A stretch of DNA of 35,087 nt, taken from Burkholderiales bacterium (GTDB taxonomy: Bacteria; Pseudomonadota; Gammaproteobacteria; Burkholderiales; Burkholderiaceae_C). The notes beneath the pieces were generated by a model that made no database searches, was not told the origin of the DNA, and saw only the letters and a list, made by a program, of their open reading frames with translations. The number at the start of each line of letters is the position of its first letter. The stretch's first letter is position 1. The stretch lies in contig JANYCG010000080.1 in the NCBI GenBank assembly GCA_025360385.1, positions 1 through 35,087 of the forward strand. Reading direction: 5' to 3'. Of this stretch, positions 16,980-25,834 are shown piece after piece. Made by a program: the position numbers and the translations under genes.

Positions 16980-18398
16980 ATGTCCGCCGTTCCTTCTGCT
17001 TATCTCGCCTCCGTCCCAGACGAATTTCCACCCGACCGGCAGATTGCGCAGTTGCGTATTCCGCCGCATTCGATTGAAGCCGAGTCCAGCGTGTTGGGCG
17101 GTTTGCTGTTGGACAACGCGGCCTGGGATCGCGTCGGAGATTTGCTGGCCGACGGTGACTTCTACCGGTTTGAACACCGCCTGATTTACGGCGCCATTGG
17201 TGCCTTGGTCAACGCCAGCAAACCTGCCGACGTCATTACGGTTTTTGAGCACCTGCAAAACCAGGGCAAAGCGGAGGAGACCGGCGGTCTGGGTTATCTC
17301 AATTCGCTGGCCCAGTACGTGCCCAGCGCAGGCAATATCCGCCGCTATGCCGAGATCGTGCGGGAGCGTTCCATCCTGCGCAAACTCGTCAGCGCCAGCG
17401 ACGAGATTTCAACCGACGCGTTCAATCCCAAGGGCCGGCCAGTGGCCGACATCGTCGATCAGGCCGAGCAGAAGATCTTCAACATCGGCGAGCAGGGCTC
17501 GCGCATGAAGCAGGGTTTTCAGGGCATGGACACGCTGGTCGTGGCCTTGCTCGACCGGGTGCAGGAGATGGCCGACAACCCGAACGACGTGACGGGTGTG
17601 CCCACGGGCTTTTATGACCTGGACAAAATGACGGCCGGTTTCCAGGCCGGCGACCTGATCGTTTTGGCTGCGCGCCCGTCCATGGGCAAGACCGCACTGG
17701 CCATCAACATCGCTGAACACGTGGCGCTGAACGAGGGCCTGCCGGTGGCGGTGTTTTCGATGGAGATGGGTGCTGCGCAATTGGCGGTTCGGATTGTTGG
17801 GTCGATTGGCCGCATCAACCAAAGCAATCTGCGCACCGGCAAACTGACTGACGACGAGTGGCCACGCTTGACGGAAGCCATTGAGAAATTGCGCAACATC
17901 TCGCTGCACATCGACGAGAGTGCTGGCCTCACATCCATCGAGCTGCGTGCCAACGCGCGTCGCCTGGCACGCCAGTGCGGGCAGCTCGGCTTGATCGTGG
18001 TGGACTATTTGCAGCTCATGAGCGGCAGCGCCGGCAACGACGAAAACCGTGCCACTGAACTGGGTGAAATTTCACGCGGACTGAAAATGCTGGCCAAGGA
18101 ACTCAAGTGCCCGGTGATCGCCTTGTCGCAGCTCAACCGCAGCGTTGAAACCCGCCCGGACAAACGCCCCATGATGAGCGACCTGCGCGAGTCCGGTGCC
18201 ATCGAGCAAGACGCCGACATCATCATGTTCATCTACCGCGATGAGTACTACACCAAAGAAGCGTGTAAAGAGCCTGGTGTGGCCGAGGTCATCATCGCCA
18301 AGCAGCGTAATGGCCCGACCGGCACTGTCAAGCTGGCTTTCCTGAAACCGATCACCAAGTTTGAGAGCCTGGCAAGCGGGTCAAGCGGCGACTATTAG
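16980..18398 (+). CDS. dnaB: Replicative DNA helicase DnaB
   Basis: The hexameric 5'-3' helicase at the replication fork, which binds primase and the loader. The 472-residue protein has the N-terminal domain (PHSIEAESSVLGGLLLDNAA near residue 28), a linker, and the RecA-like ATPase with Walker A ARPSMGKT (231-238), Walker B LIVVDYLQLMSG and the LSQLNRSVETRPDKRP region with DLRESGAIEQDADIIMFIYR. Length and motifs are normal and no intein is present. The ATG at 16980 is the family start region. It follows the terminated rpsF operon and converges with the PhoH gene. Confidence 0.97.
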   Translation: MSAVPSAYLASVPDEFPPDRQIAQLRIPPHSIEAESSVLGGLLLDNAAWDRVGDLLADGDFYRFEHRLIYGAIGALVNASKPADVITVFEHLQNQGKAEETGGLGYLNSLAQYVPSAGNIRRYAEIVRERSILRKLVSASDEISTDAFNPKGRPVADIVDQAEQKIFNIGEQGSRMKQGFQGMDTLVVALLDRVQEMADNPNDVTGVPTGFYDLDKMTAGFQAGDLIVLAARPSMGKTALAINIAEHVALNEGLPVAVFSMEMGAAQLAVRIVGSIGRINQSNLRTGKLTDDEWPRLTEAIEKLRNISLHIDESAGLTSIELRANARRLARQCGQLGLIVVDYLQLMSGSAGNDENRATELGEISRGLKMLAKELKCPVIALSQLNRSVETRPDKRPMMSDLRESGAIEQDADIIMFIYRDEYYTKEACKEPGVAEVIIAKQRNGPTGTVKLAFLKPITKFESLASGSSGDY

Positions 18399-18489
18399 GC
18401 GCAAATTGCGCATGGCACCGGTGAGAACGGCAGTGTCGGACCGCGCCACGAGATTGGCATTCGAAAATGCCGTATGTTCCCACGGTTAT

Positions 18490-18516
18490 TGAATAGTTTG
18501 CTATATAAACTATAAC
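18490..18516. repeat. AT-rich dispersed repeat, copy 1 (family TGAATAGTT-n-GCTAT)
   Basis: This 27-bp AT-rich sequence matches the copy at 25711-25737 at 23 of 27 positions by eye. It contains ATAGTTT (18493-18499) and AAACTAT (18507-18513), a perfect inverted repeat, and sits between the 3' ends of convergent dnaB and the PhoH gene. The PhoH stop codon and last codon lie within it. Confidence 0.6.
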
Positions 18517-20279
18517 ACTTCACTGGCAAAATCAGCCAACCTTGACCGTTCGCCACGCGCCAGGGTGATGTGCCCGCCATGCGGCCAGCCCTTGAACTTG
18601 TCGACCGCAAAAGTCAGGCCGGACGAGCCTTCGGTCAGGTAGGGCGTATCGATCTGGGCCAGGTTACCCATACACACGATCTTGGTGCCGGGGCCAGCGC
18701 GGGTGATCAGGGTCTTCATCTGTTTGGGCGTCAAATTTTGCGCCTCATCGATGATGACGTATTTGGTCAAAAAGGTGCGGCCACGCATGAAGTTCATGCT
18801 CTTGATCTTGATGCGGCTCCTGATCAGCTCGCTGGTGGCGGCGCGGCCCCATTCGCCGGCATTGGTGTCGGTCTTGCCCAGCACTTCAAGGTTGTCATCG
18901 AGCGCGCCCATCCAGGGGCCCATTTTTTCTTCTTCGGTGCCGGGCAAAAAACCGATGTCCTCGCCTACGCTCACGGTGGCGCGGGTCACGATGATTTCGG
19001 TGTAGCGCCGGTCGTCCAGCACCTGCGTCAAGCCTGCCGCGAGCGCCATCAAGGTTTTGCCCGAACCGGCCGTGCCCGTCAGCGTGACGAAGTCAACTTC
19101 GGGGTCCATCAGCAGGTTCATGGCGAAGTTCTGCTCGCGGTTGCGCGTGGTCACGCCCCAGACGGCGTTCTTGAGGTGGTTGTAGTCCTTGAGGGTTTTG
19201 AACACCGCTGTTTTGCCACGAATTTCGGTGACGCGTGCGTACAAAGATGGCTCGCCTGGTGACTCAAAAAACACGAACTGGTTGACCAGCAGGTTGGGAA
19301 CAATCGGTCCGGTGATGCGGTAGAAGGTGTGCGCGCCTTGTTGCCAGCTTTCGACGGTCTGGCCATGGGTGGCCCAAAAATCGGCGGGCAGGGCCATGGA
19401 GCCGGCGTAGAGCAGATCACCGTCGTCGAGGGTTTTGTCGTTTTGATAGTCGTCGGTGGCCAGGCCCAGGGCGCGGGCCTTGACGCGCATGTTGATGTCC
19501 TTGGACACCAGCACCACCTCGCGCGGGGCGTACTGCTGGCGCAGGGCATCTACAACGCCCAGAATCTGGTTGTCGGCCTTGCCCTGGGGCAGGCTGGCGG
19601 GCAGGGTGTAATTGAGCGTTTGGGTCTGGAAAAACAGCTTGCCTTTGGCTTCGCGGTGGCCGGTGGCGGCCAGTTGCAAACCGACACCAATGTCGGCGCC
19701 ATTGCTGCCTGCCAGTGCATCAAGACTGCGACTGGTCTGGCGCGCATTGCGGGCGACTTCGGTCATGCCCTTTTTGTGGCCGTCGAGTTCTTCGAGCACG
19801 ATCATCGGCAAAAAGATGTCGTGTTCTTCAAAGCGGAACAGGCACATCGGGTCGTGCATGAGCACATTGGTGTCCAGCACAAACAGTTTGCTGGCACCGG
19901 ATGGTTTGTTGCGTTTGGCTTTGGGTTTGGCTGAACCAGTGGGTTCAGACTTTGAGGCGATGTTCATGCTTGCCGATGCCGCCAGAGGCGCAGGTAAATC
20001 TGCAGGACGTAAAAGTGCAGGCACGTGGGCCTGATGTCGGGCTGGGTCACCTTTGGCCCGTTCGGCCTTGGCTTGCGCAACATCCGGCCGCTGCGTTGCA
20101 GGCCTTGTTTGGGGTTCACGCAGTGTCGCGTCATGCGCCAGGTCTTGACGGGCCAGCGGATGAAGCTCGAGGGCCAGCTCCGCATCTTTTGCCGGGCGCG
20201 GGCTGCGCCTGGCCGGTGCGTCAAAGGCTGCTTGGCCCAGTTGGGCGGCTCGTTTGGTAGGGGCAGGGGGTAGGGGCAT
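18510..20279 (-). CDS. PhoH family protein with N-terminal PIN domain (PIN-PhoH ATPase)
   Basis: A 589-residue protein of the PhoH2 type: a PIN-like nuclease domain (about residues 131-270; LFVLDTNVLMHDP with DTN at 136-138, PMIVLEELDGHKKG, VVLVSKDINMRVKARALGL) fused to a PhoH ATPase domain with Walker A GTAGSGKT (402-409) and Walker B IIDEAQNLTP. Members are thought to unwind and cleave RNA using ATP. The first 130 residues are low-complexity Pro/Ala/Arg-rich; an internal ATG at residue 105 (19967) is an alternative start, but the text from 20279 resembles relatives. It lies downstream of the bcp gene on the same strand. The last codon and stop fall in an AT-rich repeat. Confidence 0.9.
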   Translation of the reverse strand: MPLPPAPTKRAAQLGQAAFDAPARRSPRPAKDAELALELHPLARQDLAHDATLREPQTRPATQRPDVAQAKAERAKGDPARHQAHVPALLRPADLPAPLAASASMNIASKSEPTGSAKPKAKRNKPSGASKLFVLDTNVLMHDPMCLFRFEEHDIFLPMIVLEELDGHKKGMTEVARNARQTSRSLDALAGSNGADIGVGLQLAATGHREAKGKLFFQTQTLNYTLPASLPQGKADNQILGVVDALRQQYAPREVVLVSKDINMRVKARALGLATDDYQNDKTLDDGDLLYAGSMALPADFWATHGQTVESWQQGAHTFYRITGPIVPNLLVNQFVFFESPGEPSLYARVTEIRGKTAVFKTLKDYNHLKNAVWGVTTRNREQNFAMNLLMDPEVDFVTLTGTAGSGKTLMALAAGLTQVLDDRRYTEIIVTRATVSVGEDIGFLPGTEEEKMGPWMGALDDNLEVLGKTDTNAGEWGRAATSELIRSRIKIKSMNFMRGRTFLTKYVIIDEAQNLTPKQMKTLITRAGPGTKIVCMGNLAQIDTPYLTEGSSGLTFAVDKFKGWPHGGHITLARGERSRLADFASEVL

Positions 20280-20354
20280 GTGATCCGCGTCGGTCGGTAA
20301 ATCAGTCGATGAAAACTACGCGAAATAAATCACGCGGAAAAACAAGCCGAAAAG

Positions 20355-20413
20355 CGCAATTCAAAAAGCGCAAGTCGAAAAAAACTCAAGTTGAAAAAAC
20401 TCAAGTTGAAAAG
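20355..20413. repeat. Degenerate tandem repeat between bcp and the PhoH gene
   Basis: About four units of 14-16 bp resembling CTCAAGTTGAAAAAA are arrayed head to tail. The clearest are 20369-20384, 20385-20399 and 20400-20413. The array ends at the bcp stop. It probably arose by slippage and may vary in copy number between strains. Confidence 0.6.
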
Positions 20414-20414
20414 C

Positions 20415-20891
20415 TCAGGCTGCTTTTTTGAGGGCCTTGGCGATTTTCAGAACCTCGTCAACGTGGCCTGGCACCTTGAGTCCGCGCCACTCGGCCTTCA
20501 TTAGGCCGTCGGCGCCGATCAGGAAGGTGCTGCGCTCAATGCCTTTGACCTTTTTGCCGTACATGATCTTGTTTTTGACCACGCCGAACATGTGGCACAT
20601 TTTTTCTTCGGTGTCGGCGATCAATTCAAACGGCAGTTCAAGTTTGCTTTTGAACTCGTCATGTGATTTCATGTTGTCGCGCGAGACGCCAAATACATGG
20701 GCGCCAGCTTTGACAAAATCTTTGTATTTGTCGCGAAATTGCATGGCCTCAGTGGTGCAGCCAGGCGTATTGTCTTTGGGGTAAAAATACAGCACCATGG
20801 TTTTGCCAAGGTGCGATTCATTGGAAACTTTGACGCCGTTGGTGGCATTGGCTTCGAATTCAGGGAGTGGTTTGTTGACGACGATTGCCAT
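20415..20891 (-). CDS. bcp: Thioredoxin-dependent peroxiredoxin (Bcp/PrxQ type)
   Basis: A 158-residue cytoplasmic peroxiredoxin that reduces hydrogen and organic peroxides. The peroxidatic cysteine is in YFYPKDNTPGCTTEA (Cys45). The PrxQ resolving cysteine five residues later is absent (TTEAMQFRD), as in the 1-Cys/atypical members. A second Cys lies in EKMCHMFGV, a position also seen in relatives. The YGKKVKGIERSTFLI segment is typical. The gene precedes the PhoH gene on the same strand, separated by a tandem repeat. Confidence 0.92.
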   Translation of the reverse strand: MAIVVNKPLPEFEANATNGVKVSNESHLGKTMVLYFYPKDNTPGCTTEAMQFRDKYKDFVKAGAHVFGVSRDNMKSHDEFKSKLELPFELIADTEEKMCHMFGVVKNKIMYGKKVKGIERSTFLIGADGLMKAEWRGLKVPGHVDEVLKIAKALKKAA

Positions 20892-21041
20892 AGGTATTTA
20901 GTGTCTCTTGTGCTTGGTGCGTCAGGCAAACTGCCTTCAGTGCTGGCCTCAATTTTAACTGGAAATCATCCGGAATCCCGCCCTCTGGCTGGCGATTGTC
21001 ACGAATGTCAGTTGCCGTCACGACAGGCGTGCATTGACAAT

Positions 21042-21416
21042 TCATGCCGCGTCGATCAACGCGGCAAGCACCACGTCACGGCCTTCCCCCGCCAGGATGT
21101 TGTAGGTGCGGCAGGCGGCCGCAGTGTCCATCGTCTCCAAACCGATGCGCCGACCATACAAGCCGGCCAACCACTCGGGCTTGGGAAAACGTATCGAAGC
21201 GCCACTGCCAAAAATGACCAGTTCTGGCCCGAGTGCCGCAAGCCGTTCAAAATGCGCCGCGCTCAGGTTTGCAAAGGCTGCGCAAGCCCAGTCAAAGCGC
21301 TGGCCTTTGGCGCTGATGACGACGCTGGCGCTGATTTTTTCAGCCCCAATGGCGATCCAGCCTGGGCCATAGCCGGAGATGGACTGGACGTCGAATTTGT
21401 CGGGCTGGATTTTCAT
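21042..21416 (-). CDS. Mth938-like domain protein (NDUFAF3/DUF498 family)
   Basis: A 124-residue protein of the Mth938/DUF498 family: GYGPGWIAIGAEKISASVVI near the start, PELVIFGSGASIRFP in the middle and GLETMDTAAACRTYNILAGE near the end. The eukaryotic relative NDUFAF3 helps assemble respiratory complex I; the bacterial role is not established. The ATG at 21416 is followed by family-like text and preceded by GGAAAC. A much longer reading on this strand, extending to 22784, is only the shadow of alaA. It is divergent from alaA. Confidence 0.88.
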   Translation of the reverse strand: MKIQPDKFDVQSISGYGPGWIAIGAEKISASVVISAKGQRFDWACAAFANLSAAHFERLAALGPELVIFGSGASIRFPKPEWLAGLYGRRIGLETMDTAAACRTYNILAGEGRDVVLAALIDAA

Positions 21417-21518
21417 GTTGTTTCCGTGGTGATTCAATTGCTGCACTGCACTAAAAACAGGCATAACTGTGGTCAAATTATAAGTTCCGTCATTTTTCAA
21501 ACCCCCTGCGGAGTCCCT

Positions 21519-22820
21519 GTGAAAACCATTCAAAAATCTGCCAAGCTGGCCAACGTTCTGTACGACATTCGCGGCCCCATCATGGACGCGGCGCGCCAGA
21601 TGGAAGACGAGGGCCAGAAGATCATCAAGCTCAATCTGGGCAACCTGGCGGTGTTTGGCTTTGACGCGCCGGAAGAAATCCAGCAGGACATGATCCGCAA
21701 CCTGCCCAATTCGGCGGGTTACTCCGACAGCAAGGGCATTTTCGCGGCGCGCAAGGCCGTCATGCACGAGACGCAAAAACAGGGTATTGCCGGTGTGGTT
21801 CTCGACGACATTTACCTGGGCAACGGCGCCAGCGAACTGATCACGATGGCCACCAATGCTTTGCTGGACAACGGCGACGAGTTGCTGCTGCCCATGCCTG
21901 ACTACCCGCTGTGGACAGCAGCCACCAGCCTGTCTGGCGGCACGCCCGTGCATTATGTGTGTGACGAAGCCAACAACTGGATGCCCAACCTGGCGGACAT
22001 CCGCGCCAAGATCACGCCGCGCACCAAGGGCATCGTCATCATCAACCCGAACAACCCCACTGGGGTGATGTATTCCACCGATTTGCTCAAGGCGATGGTT
22101 GACATCGCCCGTGAGCACGGCCTGGTGATCTTGGCCGACGAGGTTTACGACAAGGTGCTCTACGACGGCATCCACCACACTGCGCTGGCCAGCCTGTCCA
22201 CAGACGTGCTGACGCTGACCTTCAATTCGCTGTCCAAAAGTTACCGCTCTTGCGGCTACCGGGCTGGCTGGATGGTGGTGTCGGGCGACAAAAAACATGC
22301 CGCCGACTACATCGATGGCCTGAACATGCTCAGCAACATGAAGTTGTGCTCCAACGTGCCGGGCCAATGGGCCATCCAGACGGCGCTGGGCGGCTACCAA
22401 AGCATCAACGACCTGGTGGGCGAAGGCGGTCGCCTGCGCCGCCAGCGCGACCTGGCCTATGAGTTGATCACGGCCATCCCCGGCGTGAGCTGCGTCAAGC
22501 CCCAGGCGGCGCTGTACATGTTCCCCAAACTCGATCCCAAGGTCTACCCGATCGACGATGACCGCCAGTTTTTTCTTGAACTGTTGCGTGAAACCCGCGT
22601 CATGCTGGTGCAGGGCACAGGCTTCAATTGGCCGGCGCCAGACCACTTTCGCATCGTCTTCCTGCCGCATGAAGATGACTTGCGTGAAGCCATTGGCCGC
22701 ATTGGCAAGTTCCTTGAAAGTTACCGCAACCGCCATGGCCATGTGCCCACTCAGGCGTCCACGCAAACGCCCAAGAAAATGCACGAAAGTACTATTAAAT
22801 TAGTAGCAACAAACGTTTGA
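21519..22820 (+). CDS. alaA: Alanine aminotransferase, PLP-dependent class I/II (AlaA-like)
   Basis: This enzyme transfers the amino group from glutamate to pyruvate to give alanine. The sequence follows E. coli AlaA closely: KSAKLANVLYDIRGPIMDAA at the start, DDIYLGNGASELI, PMPDYPLWTAATSLSGG, IVIINPNNPTGVMYS, the PLP-binding Lys240 in NSLSKSYRSCGYRAGW, and QTALGGYQSINDL. The start is a GTG at 21519 with GGAG six bases upstream; the frame is open far upstream without similarity. At 433 residues it is about 25 longer than E. coli AlaA. The extra C-terminal tail (TPKKMHESTIKLVATNV) is partly encoded by an AT-rich repeat. hom follows 37 bp later. Confidence 0.93.
   Translation: MKTIQKSAKLANVLYDIRGPIMDAARQMEDEGQKIIKLNLGNLAVFGFDAPEEIQQDMIRNLPNSAGYSDSKGIFAARKAVMHETQKQGIAGVVLDDIYLGNGASELITMATNALLDNGDELLLPMPDYPLWTAATSLSGGTPVHYVCDEANNWMPNLADIRAKITPRTKGIVIINPNNPTGVMYSTDLLKAMVDIAREHGLVILADEVYDKVLYDGIHHTALASLSTDVLTLTFNSLSKSYRSCGYRAGWMVVSGDKKHAADYIDGLNMLSNMKLCSNVPGQWAIQTALGGYQSINDLVGEGGRLRRQRDLAYELITAIPGVSCVKPQAALYMFPKLDPKVYPIDDDRQFFLELLRETRVMLVQGTGFNWPAPDHFRIVFLPHEDDLREAIGRIGKFLESYRNRHGHVPTQASTQTPKKMHESTIKLVATNV
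22789..22810. repeat. AT-rich dispersed repeat, copy in the alaA 3' end (family GCTACTAA)
   Basis: On the minus strand this reads GTTGCTACTAATTTAATAGT. It matches the sequence at 27394-27415 at 18 of 22 positions by eye, in opposite orientation. It supplies most of the alaA tail codons before the stop at 22820. Confidence 0.55.
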
Positions 22821-22848
22821 TTGACACGGACTTACACCCTTTTAAACT
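22821..22848 (+). promoter_or_regulatory. Candidate promoter for hom-thrC
   Basis: A perfect TTGACA (22821-22826) is followed after 16 bp by TAAACT (22843-22848, four of six consensus bases). The predicted transcript start would fall within about three bases of the hom ATG, and no Shine-Dalgarno is seen, so the message could be leaderless. Read-through from alaA would also transcribe hom. Confidence 0.45.
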
Positions 22849-22857
22849 CTAAATTAG

Positions 22858-24249
22858 ATGAAACCGATACAAGTAGGCCTGTTGGGCATTGGCACGGTTG
22901 GCAGTGGCACTTTCAATGTGCTGAAACGCAACCAGCAAGAGATCAAACGCCGCGCCGGCCGGGGCATCGCAATCACCATGGTGGCAGATCTGGACCAAGC
23001 CCGCGCCCGCGCGGTCGTTGGCCCTGACGTGCAGGTGGTGGGCGACGCCCGAGCCATCATCGCCAACCCCGACATCGATGTGGTGATCGAGCTGATCGGC
23101 GGTTATGGCATTGCCAGGCAGTTGGTGCTGGAGGCCATCGCGGCGGGCAAGCATGTTGTGACGGCCAACAAGGCATTGCTGGCCGTGCACGGCAGCGAAA
23201 TTTTTGCGGCTGCGCAAGCCAAAGGCGTGATGGTCGCGTTTGAGGCCGCCGTCGCGGGGGGCATCCCCATCATCAAAGCGCTGCGCGAGGGCCTCACGGC
23301 CAACCGAATCCAGTGGATTGCCGGCATCATCAACGGCACCACCAACTTCATCCTGTCCGAGATGCGCGACAAAGGCCTGGACTTTGCCGTGGTGCTCAAA
23401 GAGGCGCAGGGCCTGGGCTACGCCGAGGCCGACCCCACGTTTGACATTGAAGGCGTGGACGCCGCGCATAAAGCCACGTTGATGTCGTCCCTCGCTTTTG
23501 GCATTCCCGTGCAGTTTGACAAAGCCTACATTGAAGGCATCACCAAGCTCGGCGCACAAGACATCAAATACGCTGAAAAACTGGGCTACCGCATCAAGCT
23601 TTTGGGCATCACCAAACGCCGCGACGCCGATGCCGCCAATGGCACTGCTGCCGGCATTGAGCTGCGCGTGCACCCCAGCCTGATTCCCGCCAAACGGCTG
23701 ATCGCCAATGTCGAAGGTGCCATGAACGCGGTCATGGTCAACGGCGATGCCGTGGGCACCACGCTGTATTACGGCAAAGGCGCAGGCTCAGAGCCCACCG
23801 CCAGCGCCGTGATCGCCGACCTGGTGGACATTGCCCGCCTGCACGGTGCAGACGCGGCTCAGCGCGTGCCTCACCTGGCCTTTCAGCCACACACTTTTGA
23901 CCAGGCCATGAATGACACACCCATCTTGCCAATGAGCGACGTGGTCACCAGTTATTACCTGCGCCTGAACGTGGCGGATGAAGCTGGCGTGCTGGCCAAC
24001 GTGACGCGCATCCTGGCCGACGCGGGCATCAGCATTGACGCAGTGTTGCAGCGCGAAGCCGATGAGGTGGGCGCTGATGGCGGGGCTGAGAGCCAGCCTG
24101 CAGGCGGGCTTGGGGTGGCGCAAACCGACCTGATCCTCTTGACCCATGACACCATGGAAGGCACCATGAACGCTGCCATCGCGAAGATGCAGGCCCTGCC
24201 CACCGTGTTGGCTCCGATCGTGCGCATTCGCAAGGAAGAGCTGGCTTGA
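22858..24249 (+). CDS. hom: Homoserine dehydrogenase
   Basis: This enzyme reduces aspartate semialdehyde to homoserine with NAD(P)H, the branch point to threonine and methionine. The 463-residue protein has a Rossmann domain (VGLLGIGTVGSGTFNVL, glycines at about 10-17), the catalytic domain (VVTANKALLAVHG; GIINGTTNFILSEM; GLGYAEADPTFDIEGVDAAH) and a C-terminal ACT domain (about 355-450; YYLRLNVADEAGVLANVTRI) for threonine feedback. The ACT domain carries a Gly/Ala-rich insertion (EVGADGGAESQPAGGLGVA) between its strands. The ATG at 22858 lacks a visible Shine-Dalgarno. The stop overlaps the thrC ATG by one base, so the two are translationally coupled. Confidence 0.96.
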   Translation: MKPIQVGLLGIGTVGSGTFNVLKRNQQEIKRRAGRGIAITMVADLDQARARAVVGPDVQVVGDARAIIANPDIDVVIELIGGYGIARQLVLEAIAAGKHVVTANKALLAVHGSEIFAAAQAKGVMVAFEAAVAGGIPIIKALREGLTANRIQWIAGIINGTTNFILSEMRDKGLDFAVVLKEAQGLGYAEADPTFDIEGVDAAHKATLMSSLAFGIPVQFDKAYIEGITKLGAQDIKYAEKLGYRIKLLGITKRRDADAANGTAAGIELRVHPSLIPAKRLIANVEGAMNAVMVNGDAVGTTLYYGKGAGSEPTASAVIADLVDIARLHGADAAQRVPHLAFQPHTFDQAMNDTPILPMSDVVTSYYLRLNVADEAGVLANVTRILADAGISIDAVLQREADEVGADGGAESQPAGGLGVAQTDLILLTHDTMEGTMNAAIAKMQALPTVLAPIVRIRKEELA

Positions 24250-25685
24250 TGAACTACGTCTCGACCCGCGCCGCTGCATCCAACCCGGCGCGTAAAAAAT
24301 TCTGCGAAATCCTGCTCGAAGGTTTGGCGCCGGATGGCGGTTTGTATTTGCCAGAGGCTTACCCGCAGGTCGACGCTGCGACACTTGAAACCTGGCGCGG
24401 CGTTTATCAGCAGCAAGGATACGCGGCGCTTGCGTATGAGATTCTGGCGCTCTACATCGACGATATTCCTGCCTCAGACCTGAAGGCGATTTGCGCCAAG
24501 ACCTATACCCAAACGGTGTTTGGCACGCCAGAGATCACGCCCTTGCGGCCGCTTGAAGGCGGTGTGTTCCTTGAAGGTCTCTCCAACGGCCCGACGCTCG
24601 CCTTCAAAGACATGGCCATGCAGCTGCTCGGCAATTTGTTCGAGTACGAGCTGGCGCGCCGCGGTGAACAGCTCAACATCTTGGGGGCCACCAGTGGCGA
24701 CACCGGCAGTGCGGCTGAATACGCCCTGCGCGGCAAACAGGGCGTGCGGGTTTTCATGACCTCGCCGGCCGGCCGCATGAGCCCGTTCCAGCAGGCGCAG
24801 ATGTTCAGCCTGATGGACGACAACATCCACAACATGGCGGTCCAGGGCGTGTTTGACGACTGCCAGGACATGGTCAAAGCCGTGTCCAACGACCTGGTGT
24901 TCAAGCGCCAGTACAAGATAGGAACGGTCAACTCCATCAACTGGGCGCGCCTGATGGCGCAGGTGGTGTATTACTTTGCGGGCTATTTCCAAGCCACTGA
25001 AAACAACAATAAAAAAGTCAGCTTCGCGGTGCCATCGGGCAACTTCGGCAACATCTGCGCTGGGCACGTGGCCCGCATGATGGGTTTGCCGATTGCCCAA
25101 CTGGTGCTGGCCACCAACGAAAATGATGTGCTGGACGAGTTTTTCCGCACCGGCGTGTACCGCGTGCGCGGCAGCGCCGACACCCACGAAACCTCCAGCC
25201 CGTCCATGGACATCTCCAAGGCCTCAAATTTCGAACGTTTCGTGTTTGATCTGCTCGGGCGCGACGGCACCAAGACCCAGGCGCTGTTTGGGGCCGCCTT
25301 GTCTACGGCGGGCCAGTTTGACTTGAGCCAAGAGGCCTGCTTCAAGGAGGCGGCCAACCGCTACGGTTTTGCCAGTGGCAAAAGCACCCACTCCGATCGG
25401 CTGGCGACCATCCGTCACACGTTCAAAAAATTTGGCCAGATGATCGACACCCACACGGCCGACGGCCTGAAGGTGGCGCGTGAGCACCTTCAACCCGGTG
25501 TGCCCATGGTCGTGCTCGAAACGGCCCTGCCCATCAAATTTGCGCAAACGATTGTTGAAGCGCTGGGCAGCGAACCCACCCGCCCGGCTCGCTTTGAAGG
25601 CATTGAGTCATTGCCCAAACGTGTGGTGGCCATGGCTGCCGATGCGGCGGCCGTCAAGGGTTATATTCGGCAAGTCTGTGGGTAA
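24249..25685 (+). CDS. thrC: Threonine synthase
   Basis: This PLP enzyme converts O-phosphohomoserine to threonine. The 478-residue protein has the N-terminal YVSTRAAASNPARKKFCEIL, then GLAPDGGLYLPE, the PLP lysine Lys120 in NGPTLAFKDMAMQLLGNLFE, the phosphate-binding ATSGDTGSAAEYAL, and SGNFGNICAGHVARMMGLPI. The ATG at 24249 shares its A with the hom TGA. A TTG one codon upstream also exists in frame. With hom it forms the threonine branch unit. An AT-rich repeat lies 26 bp past its stop. Confidence 0.96.
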   Translation: MNYVSTRAAASNPARKKFCEILLEGLAPDGGLYLPEAYPQVDAATLETWRGVYQQQGYAALAYEILALYIDDIPASDLKAICAKTYTQTVFGTPEITPLRPLEGGVFLEGLSNGPTLAFKDMAMQLLGNLFEYELARRGEQLNILGATSGDTGSAAEYALRGKQGVRVFMTSPAGRMSPFQQAQMFSLMDDNIHNMAVQGVFDDCQDMVKAVSNDLVFKRQYKIGTVNSINWARLMAQVVYYFAGYFQATENNNKKVSFAVPSGNFGNICAGHVARMMGLPIAQLVLATNENDVLDEFFRTGVYRVRGSADTHETSSPSMDISKASNFERFVFDLLGRDGTKTQALFGAALSTAGQFDLSQEACFKEAANRYGFASGKSTHSDRLATIRHTFKKFGQMIDTHTADGLKVAREHLQPGVPMVVLETALPIKFAQTIVEALGSEPTRPARFEGIESLPKRVVAMAADAAAVKGYIRQVCG

Positions 25686-25710
25686 AAGCGTCATATTTTC
25701 CATTGGCATA

Positions 25711-25737
25711 TGAATAGTTAGCTATGAAAAATATAAC
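25711..25737. repeat. AT-rich dispersed repeat, copy 2 (family TGAATAGTT-n-GCTAT)
   Basis: This is the same 27-bp element as at 18490-18516 with four differences, here between thrC and mobB. The 149-bp gap around it is unusually AT-rich and carries no gene. A function as transcript end or mobile miniature element is possible but unproven. Confidence 0.6.
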
Positions 25738-25834
25738 AACTGCTGGGCAATTTAAATTTTTCGACACAAGCCCGCGGCGCAATCCAATGCGCATGAACAA
25801 TGAAATTCCCAACAATTTTTGAAGACTATTTGCC

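Noticed and set aside
21417-22784. Extension of the minus-strand Mth938-like frame to 580 codons
   Set aside because: The part beyond 21416 is antisense to conserved alaA sequence, and the family start is at 21416.
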